Below are positions 55,437-63,962 of a stretch of DNA of 64,000 nucleotides, one piece after another. The notes under the pieces were generated by a model. It did not search any database, had not been told where the DNA came from, and saw only the letters and a list, made by a program, of their open reading frames with translations. Source of the DNA: Wenjunlia tyrosinilytica (GTDB lineage Bacteria > Actinomycetota > Actinomycetes > Streptomycetales > Streptomycetaceae). Every line of letters starts with the position of its first letter. Position 1 is the stretch's first letter. The position numbers and the translations under genes were made by a program. The stretch spans positions 166,328-230,327 of the forward strand of contig NZ_BMMS01000012.1 of assembly GCF_014646055.1 (NCBI RefSeq). The letters are read 5' to 3'.

Positions 55437-56126
55437 TCAGCGCAGCGCATCGGCGACTTCGAGGGCGGCGTCGACCACACGCGGGCCGACCCGCTCGGGG
55501 ATGGTGTCGGCGAGCATCACGACACCCACACTGCCCTCGACACCGCTCACACCCATCAGGGGCGCGGCAGCCCCGCTGGCGCCGGCTTCGAGTTCTCCAT
55601 GGGTGAGGACGAAGGAGGGGCGGTGGCCGTCGCTACATCGCTCCTCGGCACCGTCGGCCGGCGCTTCCCCTCCGACGAAGGCGGCCCGCCCGGCGAGGAT
55701 CGCCCGGCCCGCGGCGCCGCGGTCCAGCGGGTGGCGGAAGCCCGTGCGGTAGGCGACGTGGTAGTCGGTCCAGCTCGGCTCCACGACGGCGACCGCGAGG
55801 GCCTCGTTGCCGTCCACGAGGGTCAGGTGCGCCGTGGCTCCGATGTCCTCCGCCAGGCTGCGCAGCGCGGGCAGGGCCGCCTCGCGCAGGAGCGGGTGGA
55901 CACGGTGGGCCAGGCGCAGCACTCCGAGGCCGACGCGGGCGCGGCCGCCCATGTCGCGGCGCACCAGCGCGTGCTGTTCCAGGGTGGCGAGCAACCGGTA
56001 GACCACCGTGCGGTTCACCCCGAGCTTGTTGGCGAGCTCGGTGACGGTGAGGCCGTGGTCGGTGTCCGCGAGCAGCTTGAGGACACGCAGTCCTCGGTCG
56101 AGTGTCTGGGAGGTCTCCGCAGTCAC
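55437..56126 (-). CDS. IclR-family transcriptional regulator
   Basis: A 229-residue regulator. The helix-turn-helix is at about residues 21-46 (LTVTELANKLGVNRTVVYRLLATLEQ), then an IclR effector domain with VAYRTGFRHPLDRGAAGRAILAG. GTG 56126 has GAGGGGG upstream. It lies downstream of a 91-bp repeat array on the same strand. The proximity of hpd, about 2.3 kb away, hints at aromatic catabolism but no target is evident. Confidence 0.88.
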   Translation of the reverse strand: MTAETSQTLDRGLRVLKLLADTDHGLTVTELANKLGVNRTVVYRLLATLEQHALVRRDMGGRARVGLGVLRLAHRVHPLLREAALPALRSLAEDIGATAHLTLVDGNEALAVAVVEPSWTDYHVAYRTGFRHPLDRGAAGRAILAGRAAFVGGEAPADGAEERCSDGHRPSFVLTHGELEAGASGAAAPLMGVSGVEGSVGVVMLADTIPERVGPRVVDAALEVADALR

Positions 56127-56311
56127 GACGCCCCCCTCTTCGGTGAATGGCGGCCTCCCCGGGCGGCGGCTCATCGCCCACGCGGGTGGCTGCCGGTGGC
56201 ATGGCTCAGTGCGCACCAGCTGGATCCCGCGGCGGCGCTGCCACGGTGTGAAGTGCTTGAAAGGTAATGAGGGTGTACCGGTCAGCGGAAGACCTCGTCC
56301 AGAATCCGGAT

Positions 56312-56342
56312 GATCAGGAGTGGAGGATCGCTCCACTTGATC
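56312..56342. terminator. Hairpin between the repeat array and IclR
   Basis: GATCA-GG-AGTGGAG pairs with CTCCACT-TGATC around the loop GATCG: 12 base pairs with a two-base bulge. It lies at the end of the helicase 3' region before IclR. Confidence 0.5.
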
Positions 56343-56361
56343 CCGACTTCGGCGGGAATTT

Positions 56362-56725
56362 GGTTCGCTCCTCCGCCCGCTCGGCGGAAGTCCGGCTACC
56401 TCGTCGACTCCGGACGAGCAGCCGAGCGTGCGACGCTCACGCAGCAACTCCAGGTTCGCTTCTCCGCCCACTCGGCGACAGTCCCGCCACCTCGTCGACT
56501 CCAGCCGGGCAGCCGAGCGTGCGACGCTCACGCAGCAACTCCAGGTTCGCTTCTCCGCCCACTCGGCGACAGTCCCGCCACCTCGTCGACTCCAGCCGGG
56601 CAGCCGAGCGTGCGACGCTCACGCAGCAACTCCAGGTTCGCTTCTCCGCCCACTCGGCGACAGTCCCGCCACCTCGTCGACTCCGGACGAGCAGCCGAGC
56701 GTGCGACGCTCACGCCCTTGGTTCG
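56362..56725. repeat. Four-copy 91-bp tandem repeat 3' of the helicase gene
   Basis: Four contiguous 91-bp units start at 56362, 56453, 56544 and 56635. Units two and three are identical. Unit one is diverged in its first half. Units one and four share the variant CCGGACGAGCAGCC where two and three have CCAGCCGGGCAGCC. Each has the hairpin GAGCGT-GCG-ACGCTC and a second small dyad. Because 91 is not a multiple of three, no single frame can encode the repeat. The array ends five bases from the helicase stop and would be transcribed as its 3' UTR. No spacers are present. Confidence 0.92.
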
Positions 56726-56730
56726 GCAGC

Positions 56731-58512
56731 TCAGGCCATCCGGGTCGCCCACTCCTGGATCTTGGCGATGCGCTCCTGGAGCTGGCCTGCCGTGGCCTCG
56801 GCCGACGGGGGGCCTCCGCAGACCCGGCGCAGCTCGTTGTGGACCACCCCGTGCGGCTTCCCGGTGCGGTGGTGCCAGGCGGCCACCAGGGTGTTGAGCT
56901 GCTTGCGCATCTCCAGAAGCTGCTTGTGCGTGACCACCGGGCGGCGGTCGGCGGGCAGCTCCAGCAGATCGGCCTCGTTGTCCGGCTTCTTGCGGCTGTG
57001 GGCGATCTGCCGGGCCTGCCGCTTCTGGAGGAGCAACTGCACCTGATCGGGCTCGAGCAGGCCCGGGATGCCGAGGTAGTCCTGCTCCTCCTCGCTGCCG
57101 GGGTGGGCCTGCATTCCGAACTCGGCGCCGTCGTAGAGGACGCGGTCGAAGACGGCGTCGGACTCCAGCGCCTCGAACGGCAGCATGTCCTGCTCGCCGT
57201 CGGCCTCGTCGTCCGCCTTGTTGGCCTCGGCGAGGAGCGCGTCCTCCTCGTCGTACAGGCCCTCCTCCTTCTTCTTCGCCTTGTCGAGGACGTGGTCGCG
57301 CTCGACCTCCATCTCGTTGGCGAAGCTCAGCAGCATGGGAACGGAGGGCAGGAACACCGAGGCCGTCTCACCGCGGCGGCGCGAGCGCACGAAGCGGCCC
57401 ACTGCCTGGGCGAAGAACAGCGGAGTGGAGATCGAGGTCGCGTAGACGCCGACGGCAAGGCGCGGCACGTCCACGCCTTCGGAGACCATGCGGACCGCCA
57501 CCATCCAGCGGTCGTCACTGGACGAGAACGTCTCGATCTTCTTCGACGCCCCGGTGTCGTCGGACAGCACCACCGTCGGGCTCTTGCCGGTGATCTCGCG
57601 CAGCATCTTGGCGTAGGCGCGGGCCGCGGTGTGGTCGGTGGCGATGACCAGGGCGCCGGCGTCCGGGATGGCCTTGCGGACCTCGGTGAGCCGCTGGTCG
57701 GCGGCGCGCAGGACATTGGGCATCCAGTCGCCCGCCGGGTCCAGCGCGGTGCGCCACGCCTGGCCGATGGCGTCCTTGGTCATCGGCTCGCCGAGCCTGG
57801 CCTCGATCTCGTCCCCGGCCTTGGTGCGCCAGCGCATGTTGCCGCTGTAGGAGAGGAAGATCACCGGGCGGACCACATGGTCGGCGAGGGCGTTGCCGTA
57901 GCCGTAGGTGTAGTCGGCGACGCTGCGCCGGATGCCGTCGCTGCCCTCGGCGTAGGTGACGAACGGGATGGGGTTGGTGTCGGAACGGAACGGGGTACCG
58001 GTCAGCGCCAGCCGCCGGGCGGCGGGGTCGAACGCCTCGAAGCACGCCTCGCCCCAGGACTTGGAGTCGCCCGCGTGGTGGATCTCGTCCAGGATGACGA
58101 GGGTCTTGCGCTGCTCGCAGCGGTTGCGGTGCAGCATCGGCCGCACTCCGACACCCGCGTAGGTGACGGCCACGCCGTGGTACTCCCGGCTGACCGGACC
58201 CGCGGAGTAGTCGGGGTCCAGCTTGATGCCTATGCGGGCCGCCGCTTCCGCCCACTGCTTCTTCAGGTGCTCGGTAGGCGCGACCACCGTGATCTGCTGG
58301 ACCGTGTGCTGGTGCAGGAGCTTGGAGGCCAGGGTGAGCGCGAAGGTCGTCTTGCCCGCGCCCGGGGTCGCCACCGCCAGGAAGTCACGCGGCTCGCGCC
58401 GCGCGTACGCGTCGAGCGCACCCTGCTGCCAGGCGCGGAGCTTGCCCGCGGTGCCCCAGGGCGCCCGGCCCGGGAAGGCCGGGGAGAGATGGTGGGAGGC
58501 GGTAGTAGTCAC
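56731..58512 (-). CDS. DEAD/DEAH-box (SF2) helicase
   Basis: A 593-residue ATPase of the type III restriction/XPB-like helicase group. Walker A ATPGAGKTT (48-56), DEIHH (142-146), LTGTPFRSD (motif III region, 170-178), MVSEGVDVPRLAVGV and QAVGRFVRSRRRG (motifs V and VI). The C-terminal 200 residues, rich in acidic and Lys/Arg residues, have no domain I recognise. It probably remodels nucleic acid in DNA repair or RNA metabolism. It is monocistronic and its 3' end abuts a tandem repeat array. Confidence 0.92.
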   Translation of the reverse strand: MTTTASHHLSPAFPGRAPWGTAGKLRAWQQGALDAYARREPRDFLAVATPGAGKTTFALTLASKLLHQHTVQQITVVAPTEHLKKQWAEAAARIGIKLDPDYSAGPVSREYHGVAVTYAGVGVRPMLHRNRCEQRKTLVILDEIHHAGDSKSWGEACFEAFDPAARRLALTGTPFRSDTNPIPFVTYAEGSDGIRRSVADYTYGYGNALADHVVRPVIFLSYSGNMRWRTKAGDEIEARLGEPMTKDAIGQAWRTALDPAGDWMPNVLRAADQRLTEVRKAIPDAGALVIATDHTAARAYAKMLREITGKSPTVVLSDDTGASKKIETFSSSDDRWMVAVRMVSEGVDVPRLAVGVYATSISTPLFFAQAVGRFVRSRRRGETASVFLPSVPMLLSFANEMEVERDHVLDKAKKKEEGLYDEEDALLAEANKADDEADGEQDMLPFEALESDAVFDRVLYDGAEFGMQAHPGSEEEQDYLGIPGLLEPDQVQLLLQKRQARQIAHSRKKPDNEADLLELPADRRPVVTHKQLLEMRKQLNTLVAAWHHRTGKPHGVVHNELRRVCGGPPSAEATAGQLQERIAKIQEWATRMA

Positions 58513-58658
58513 GGTCTCCGGCGGGGCGGTTGGGGGCAGAGCGACCGGAGCAGCCTACCGTTCCCCGTGTCACGCGCGGTCGGGCCGGGGTGTCCTCCGA
58601 GGCCGGCCGGGGTGTCGTGGAGGGCGGGCCCGGGTGCGCGGCGGGCCCGACTGCCGCC

Positions 58659-60173
58659 TCAAGTACGGGGGTTGAGACGGGTGGCGACGTAGGCGCCCAG
58701 CAGCGCGACGGCGGTCATCGAGAGGAGGACCCCGGCGAACGCGCCCGGGTTCGCGGGGCCGGCCGGGGCCGCCGTGTGCACGGCCACCGAGCCTCCGCCG
58801 AGCGCCGAGAAGACCACACCGCACGTACCGACCAGCACGATGTTGCCGAGGGCGTCGCTCACCTGGAGCGAGGCGGAGTTGTTGCCCGCCTCCTGCGGCG
58901 GGGAGAGCTTGAGCAGGAGCACACTGGCGCTGGAGATCGTCAGGCCCATGCCGAGGCCGCCCACGCCCCAGGCCACGGCGACCGCGTAGGCGGGCACGGC
59001 CTCGACGAGGGCCAGCGCGGCGCCCGCGATGGACAGCGCCACGAGGAGCATTCCGCCCCGGATCAGCGTGTGCCGGTGCCGGTCGGCGCGCGGGTGGCTC
59101 TGGACGAACGAGCCGAGCGCCCAGCTCAGCCCCCCGCTGGTGAGCGAGAGTCCGGCCAGGGTCGCGGACAGCCCCCGCTGGGTCACGAGCATCAGCGGCA
59201 CAAAGCTCTCCGCCGCCAGGAACGAGCCCGCCGCGACACCGCGCAGCAGGATCACGGCCGGCAGCCCCCGGGCGGCGCGGAAGGTGCCTCGCGGCAGCAG
59301 CCGCAGGATGGCGGGGATGAGCAGCGCGAGGCCGGCCGCGGCCGGGATCAGGGCGATCCAGGAGCGCTCCTGCCCCGCGTACTGCAGGAGTCCGGTGCCC
59401 AGGGCGACGCTGAGCGCGAGCAGGACGCGCCGCTGGTTGACCGCCTTCGACGGCGGCTCCTCGGCGGGGCCGAGCCTGCGCAGGGCGGGGAGCATCACGG
59501 CGACGGGCAGGAGGATGAGCACGGGGATGGCCAGGAAGACCCACCGCCAGCCCAGGTTCTCGGTGACGGTGCCCGACACCAGCGGCCCCACGATCGCGGG
59601 CACCACCCAGGCGGAGGAGAAGGCGGCCATGACGGCCGGGCGCAGCCGCTCCGGGTACAGGCGCCCCACGATCACGTAGAGCGCGACGATGACCAGCCCG
59701 CCGCCGAGCCCCTGGATGCTGCGCCCGCCGACGAAGGTCCACATGTTCTGGGCGGTGCCCGAGACCACGAGCCCCGCGCCGAACGCGCCGATCCCCGCGA
59801 ACAGCGGCGCCAGGGGCCCGCGCCGGTCGGACCACTCGCCGGAGACCACCATCGCGAACAGACTGGTGGTGAAGAACCCCGAGAAGGCGAACGCGTAGAG
59901 CGAGAGCCCGTGCAGATGGGCGGCGGCCACCGGCATCGCCGTGTTCACCGCGGTGGCCTCGAAGGCGATGAGCACCACGCAGGAGACGATGCCCAGGGTG
60001 AGCGCCCGGTAGGTGCGGCCGAGCACACCTTCCGCCTGCCGCTCCCGCTCGGCGCCCTCGGCGGAGGGCGGGACCGCGGCGACGACCGCGCCTGCCCCGC
60101 CTTCGGGAACGGGCTGGGGCGGTGCGGATATCGCTTCGCGGGAGTCGTCGCGAGGTTCGTCGAGGGCGGTCAC
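58659..60173 (-). CDS. MFS transporter
   Basis: A 504-residue multidrug-type major facilitator. After a 50-residue hydrophilic N-terminus come about 14 membrane segments; FEATAVNTAMPVAA in TM1, GEWSDRRGPLAPL as motif A, and WVVPAIVGPLVSG as motif C support drug:proton antiport. GTG 60173 is the first start, although an internal one is possible. No regulator is adjacent, so the substrate is unknown. Confidence 0.89.
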   Translation of the reverse strand: MTALDEPRDDSREAISAPPQPVPEGGAGAVVAAVPPSAEGAERERQAEGVLGRTYRALTLGIVSCVVLIAFEATAVNTAMPVAAAHLHGLSLYAFAFSGFFTTSLFAMVVSGEWSDRRGPLAPLFAGIGAFGAGLVVSGTAQNMWTFVGGRSIQGLGGGLVIVALYVIVGRLYPERLRPAVMAAFSSAWVVPAIVGPLVSGTVTENLGWRWVFLAIPVLILLPVAVMLPALRRLGPAEEPPSKAVNQRRVLLALSVALGTGLLQYAGQERSWIALIPAAAGLALLIPAILRLLPRGTFRAARGLPAVILLRGVAAGSFLAAESFVPLMLVTQRGLSATLAGLSLTSGGLSWALGSFVQSHPRADRHRHTLIRGGMLLVALSIAGAALALVEAVPAYAVAVAWGVGGLGMGLTISSASVLLLKLSPPQEAGNNSASLQVSDALGNIVLVGTCGVVFSALGGGSVAVHTAAPAGPANPGAFAGVLLSMTAVALLGAYVATRLNPRT

Positions 60174-60279
60174 CAGGAAAGAGTACGGGCCCGGCCGCGC
60201 CCACTACATCCGTCGAACAGACCAGGTCCGAGGACGTACGACGCACCGGTCGGCATGGCCGGATTCCACGCCCTGCCCG

Positions 60280-60440
60280 CCGCCGTCCCACTTCACCGCC
60301 GCCGCCCTGCTTGCCGCCGTCCGACTCGCCCCCGTCGGCCCACTCACCGCCGTCCGACTCGCCCCCGTCGGCCCACTCACCGCCGTCCTACTCGCCGCCG
60401 CCGCCCTACTCGCCCCCGCCGCCCTACTTGCCGCCGCCGG
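60280..60440. repeat. 33-bp repeats after the stop of the secreted protein gene
   Basis: Read on the minus strand, the sequence after the stop at 60424 continues in the same frame as GGGGE, stop, GGGGE, stop, then DGGEWADGGES twice. The main unit is about 33 bp with two nearly identical copies between 60315 and 60390. It resembles a former Gly-rich protein tail now cut off by TAG codons. Confidence 0.65.
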
Positions 60441-61443
60441 AGTCCACGTCGTCCACGGTGGGCAGGAAGGTCAGGTCCACCCAGTCGTTGTCCGTCATCC
60501 CGAGGCCGTCCCAGAAGACGCCGTCGGCCAGGTCCAGGCCGGCCGCGTTCTGCACCCGGCGGCCGAACTCGTCCCGGCCGTCGTTGTAGCCGTCGAGGTA
60601 GGCGGCCTCCGCCTCCGGGGTGCCCTGGGGGAGGTCGTTCCAGTTCTCACGCCGCGACGCGGTGTTCCAGTAGTCGTCCGCGGTGTTCCACGGGCCGACG
60701 TCCCACACCGGGGCGGTCTCGCACCGGCCCTGGTAGCACACGCGCACCCGGTACTCGTCGCCCCCGTCACCGGCCAGCATGCGGCGCGAGGGCAGGGCGA
60801 CGAAGTGGTCGCGCTCCTGGATGACATGGCCATTGGCGGTGACTCCGCCGACCAGCCCCTCGCGGGTGGCGAAGATCCGGTACGTGCGCTGCTCGGCCAT
60901 GGCGCCGCCGGGGCCGCCGGAGGAGGTGGGCTGCTTGTCGGCGGCCCGGACCACGACGTCGGAGACGGTGGGGGCCTCGGCCGCGCTCGCCTGCTCGGCC
61001 CCCTCGAGGGTCAGGCGCACCTGGAGCTCGGTGACCGCGTGGGGAAGGATCACCTCTCCCGGACCCGCGGCCTCCCGCCACTCGGTCCACGGCTCCCCCG
61101 CGTTCCGGCCGCGCAACTCCACCAGGAGCCTGGAGCCGGCCGGGAGCGTGGCCCGCCTCTCCACGGTGAACGCGGTCAGCGGGCGCCCCAGGTCCTTGGC
61201 GGGCGCGGTGTAGACGCCGAACGAGCCGCGGACGGAGGGCGTGCGCAGCTTGGGGTCGTTGATGGTGATGCCCTGCGTGCCATGGGCGATGTTGGCCTGC
61301 TTGGCCTCGGGGCTGGCCAGGTCGAACCGCCAGCTCTGCTCGGCCTCGGGGGCGGGTACGGGCACGGCGGCCATGGCGGGGGGCGCGAGGAGGGCCGTGG
61401 CGGCCAGCAGGGCGAGGAGAAGTCGTCGTCTTGGTGCGTTCAC
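60424..61443 (-). CDS. Secreted protein of unknown function
   Basis: A 339-residue exported protein with a signal peptide (RRRLLLALLAATALLAPPAMA). The middle region (SWRFDLASP, LRGRNAGEPWTEWREA) looks like a beta-rich carbohydrate-binding or CBM-like domain; the C-terminal part contains YLDGYNDGRDEFGRRVQNAAGLDLADGVFWDGLG, found in secreted Streptomyces proteins of unknown function. GTG 61443 has GGAG seven bases upstream. It ends VDSGGGK; repeats follow the stop. Confidence 0.8.
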   Translation of the reverse strand: MNAPRRRLLLALLAATALLAPPAMAAVPVPAPEAEQSWRFDLASPEAKQANIAHGTQGITINDPKLRTPSVRGSFGVYTAPAKDLGRPLTAFTVERRATLPAGSRLLVELRGRNAGEPWTEWREAAGPGEVILPHAVTELQVRLTLEGAEQASAAEAPTVSDVVVRAADKQPTSSGGPGGAMAEQRTYRIFATREGLVGGVTANGHVIQERDHFVALPSRRMLAGDGGDEYRVRVCYQGRCETAPVWDVGPWNTADDYWNTASRRENWNDLPQGTPEAEAAYLDGYNDGRDEFGRRVQNAAGLDLADGVFWDGLGMTDNDWVDLTFLPTVDDVDSGGGK

Positions 61444-61636
61444 GCGGAGCTCCCGTGGCGGCGGCATGGCGGGGCGGCCTGACGGCCCATTGATCCAGCG
61501 GCCCAGCGGCCTGATACGACGTCAGGCCAGGTTAGGTTTTGTGAACTTATCACCAGGTTTGCCCGGCTTCCGGCACCGGATCCACGGCGCGTGTCGCACG
61601 GGCGCGCGGACCCGGAACGGGCGAGGATCGGTGACC

Positions 61637-62503
61637 ATGCCGACCTTCACTTCGTACGACGGAACCGAACTGGCCTACCAGGTGCTGGAGCCGGGCGGCG
61701 GCGAGGCCACCGCTCCCCTGGTCTGCCTGCCGGGCGGCCCGGGACGTGACGCCTCCTACCTCGAGGACCTCGGCGGACTGAACGCCCGTCGGCCCCTGGT
61801 CGTCCTGGAGAACCGCGGAACGGGCGGGTCGGCTGCCGCCGCGGACCCCTCCAGCTACGCGTTCCCCCGTCTCGCCGAGGACGTGGAGGCGCTGCGCCGC
61901 CATCTGGGGCTGGAGCGGTTCGCCCTGCTGGCGCACTCGGCGGCGGCGACCACCGCCCTGGCGTACGCGGCGCGGCACGGCGAGCGGCTGAGCCGGATGG
62001 TCCTGATCGCCCCCGGCAGCCGGATCCTGGGCGAGCGGATGACGGACATGGAGGAGATCTTCCGCAGCCGCGCGGGCGAGCCCTGGTTCGAGGACGTCCA
62101 GCAGGCTCTGGCCGAACTCGAGACGGCCACCGAGCTGCCCCGGGTGAAGGAGCTGATGCTCCGGGTGGGGCCCCTTTCCTACGGCACCTGGGGCGAGCGT
62201 CAGCGGGCCCACGCCGGAGCCGAGCCGGACCAGCTCCACCCGGTCCCCCGCGCGGGCTTCTGGCAGGGCGTGGACGAGAGCGCGCGCAAGGCGATCGTGT
62301 CCCGACTGGCGGAGACCGCCTGCCCGGTCCTGGTGGTCACGGGCGAGGCCGACGCGGCGACGGGGGTGCGGGCGGGCGAGCTGATCGCCGAGCGGTTCCC
62401 GAACGGCCGCAGCACGACCCTGCCGGGGGCGGGGCACTATCCGTGGGTGGACTCCCCGGAGGAGTTCCGGGACACGGTCGAGTCCTTCCTGGAGGGCTCC
62501 TAG
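61637..62503 (+). CDS. Alpha/beta hydrolase, proline iminopeptidase-like
   Basis: A 288-residue alpha/beta hydrolase. LPGGPGRDASYLEDLGGL holds the oxyanion HGGPG-like turn, with the His replaced by Leu-Pro. The nucleophile elbow is LLAHSAAATTALAYAA (Ser in AHSAA, an atypical GxSxG), VTGEADAATG gives the Asp region and GAGHYPWVDSPEEF the His. It resembles proline iminopeptidases and haloalkane-dehalogenase-type hydrolases; the substrate is unknown. GAGGA nine bases before ATG 61637 supports the start. Confidence 0.86.
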   Translation: MPTFTSYDGTELAYQVLEPGGGEATAPLVCLPGGPGRDASYLEDLGGLNARRPLVVLENRGTGGSAAAADPSSYAFPRLAEDVEALRRHLGLERFALLAHSAAATTALAYAARHGERLSRMVLIAPGSRILGERMTDMEEIFRSRAGEPWFEDVQQALAELETATELPRVKELMLRVGPLSYGTWGERQRAHAGAEPDQLHPVPRAGFWQGVDESARKAIVSRLAETACPVLVVTGEADAATGVRAGELIAERFPNGRSTTLPGAGHYPWVDSPEEFRDTVESFLEGS

Positions 62504-62628
62504 CGGCCCTCGCCGGGCGGGTCCGGCGCTGCACGGCGGCCGTTTGTTAACGCGGCATGGCAGTCGTATGGCACCGCGCGGGCATCCATTGACCGGGGCG
62601 GGCGGATGCGCGAGCGTCATAGCAACAC

Positions 62629-62703
62629 GGCCGTGTGCCCGAGTGGTTGAGGGACTCGCCTGCAAAGCGGGTTACGCCGGTTCGATTCCGGTCACGGCCT
62701 CCA
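62629..62703 (+). tRNA. tRNA-Cys(GCA)
   Basis: A 75-base tRNA including an encoded CCA. Acceptor stem GGCCGTG pairs with CACGGCC. The anticodon stem CTCGC/GCGGG encloses CTGCAAA with anticodon GCA. The T arm GCCGG-TTCGATT-CCGGT is typical. The recombinase gene starts 144 bp downstream, so the 3' end is a likely attachment site. Confidence 0.95.
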
Positions 62704-62705
62704 GT

Positions 62706-62720
62706 GCTGGTCTGACCAGC
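62706..62720. promoter_or_regulatory. Perfect palindrome immediately after tRNA-Cys
   Basis: GCTGGTC-T-GACCAGC is a 15-bp perfect dyad starting two bases after the encoded CCA. It may be a tRNA terminator or a recombinase binding site at an attachment junction. Confidence 0.5.
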
Positions 62721-62759
62721 GGAGATACACTGTAGGGAGCGACGTGGCGAGCCTGAGAA

Positions 62760-62826
62760 GGTGCTCGGGCAAGTCGCTTCACCGCCTGAAAGTTACACAG
62801 CGGCTTAGGTGATCTTGCCGAGCACC
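62760..62826 (+). other. Long hairpin in the recombinase leader
   Basis: GGTGCTCGG(G)CAAG (62760-62773) pairs with CTTGCCGAGCACC (62814-62826), 13 bp with one bulge. The enclosed 40 bases contain a further possible pairing (TCACC 62779-62783 with GGTGA 62808-62812). The start codon follows 20 bases later. It could regulate the recombinase or be part of an attachment site. Confidence 0.6.
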
Positions 62827-62846
62827 CTGACGAAACAGGGGCGCTC

Positions 62847-63962
62847 ATGGCTGCCAGGAAGACGCACAAGAACCCGCTTCGCACCCGCACCGTCGCCAGG
62901 CGCGGGGAGCTGCCCGCGGACGCTTCTGTGCTCGCGCTGTCCACAGAGGTGGAGACGGATGCGGACTATCGGGCCCAGGTGCTGGCCGAGTGGGTGATGT
63001 ATCTGCAGACCACGACCAACCGTCGTGGGCGCCCGTACCAGGGGCGCACCATCGACGCGTACCGCTTCGCCGTCGTGGCTCTGGATCGGTGGATGAGTGA
63101 GCAGGGGATCGCCGGGGACTTCACCGCCTGCGACGCGCAGCTGCTCAACCGCTTCTTCCGCTGGTACTACGCCAAGCACGACCTTCCCAAGAGTCTGGAC
63201 GGGCGGGGCGGCTACACCGGTGGCACCAACACCCAGCAGCGCAACCTGCGGCTCTTCTTCGTGTGGCTTGAGCAGGAGTACGACCACCCCAACCCGTACC
63301 TGCACGCCTCATTTCAGCGCTTCGCAGCGCCCGAGCTGGGCAAGCCCCGCACGCTCAGTCAGGACTTCGTCCGCGACGTTCTGGCCGCCACCGGCGGCGG
63401 GAGTCCGCGGGTGCGGGACTTTGAGAGCGTGCGTGACCACGCCATGATCCGGGTGCTCACCGAGGGGCTTCGGGCCGAGGAGCTCTTGAACCTCCAGGTC
63501 GACGACCTGCACCTCTCAGAGGGTGTGCTCATCGTTGTGCCGCTGAAGGGCGGCCGGAACAGCAAGGACGGCCGGGTCATCCCCATCCAGCCCAGAACGG
63601 TTGCTGCGCTGCATCGCTACCTGCGGCTTCGCACCAAGCACAACAAGCACGCAGAGCCTTGGCTCTGGCTGGGAGCTCGTTCCCATCGCCCCATGCAGTA
63701 CATGGGTGTGTACCGGATGGTGAAGCGCCGCACCGAGGAGGCGGGCCACGACCCGGCCCTTGTGACCCCGCATAGCTTCTGCCACACCTGGACTGACGAC
63801 CTGCTCTCAGCGGGCGTCTCCGGGGAGGACGTCATGGCCATCCGGGGCTGGAAGAGTCACCGGATGCTGCTTCGCTACGGCGCCGACCAGGCCTCAAGCC
63901 GCGCGGTGAAGTCAGTTAGCGTTTTCAGCGCTGCCGCTCCAGGGCGAGGATGGCTGCGGTGA
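62847..63962 (+). CDS. Tyrosine recombinase with a substituted catalytic arginine
   Basis: A 371-residue phage-integrase-family protein: SAM-like core-binding domain (about 40-150) and catalytic domain (about 170-345). Arg209 (TEGLRAEELL) is Arg I; the motif normally HxxRHT reads HSFCHTW (His309, Cys312), so Arg II is cysteine, codon TGC at 63780-63782, one transition from CGC. Trp335 replaces the second His and Tyr344 is the likely nucleophile. After residue 356 the tail (SVFSAAAPGRGWLR) is low-complexity and unlike integrase ends. It is probably a decayed integrase of an element inserted at tRNA-Cys. Confidence 0.87.
   Translation: MAARKTHKNPLRTRTVARRGELPADASVLALSTEVETDADYRAQVLAEWVMYLQTTTNRRGRPYQGRTIDAYRFAVVALDRWMSEQGIAGDFTACDAQLLNRFFRWYYAKHDLPKSLDGRGGYTGGTNTQQRNLRLFFVWLEQEYDHPNPYLHASFQRFAAPELGKPRTLSQDFVRDVLAATGGGSPRVRDFESVRDHAMIRVLTEGLRAEELLNLQVDDLHLSEGVLIVVPLKGGRNSKDGRVIPIQPRTVAALHRYLRLRTKHNKHAEPWLWLGARSHRPMQYMGVYRMVKRRTEEAGHDPALVTPHSFCHTWTDDLLSAGVSGEDVMAIRGWKSHRMLLRYGADQASSRAVKSVSVFSAAAPGRGWLR

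Noticed and set aside
56362..56725. Repeat array as a CRISPR locus
   Set aside because: Units are contiguous without unique spacers, are 91 bp long, and no cas gene is near.
56731..58512. Helicase as part of a type III restriction or other phage defence system
   Set aside because: No methyltransferase, nuclease or other defence gene is adjacent; the helicase appears to be a core gene of the genus.
58659..62503. Biosynthetic gene cluster around the MFS transporter
   Set aside because: No synthase, tailoring or regulatory genes are present; neighbours are an unknown secreted protein and a hydrolase.
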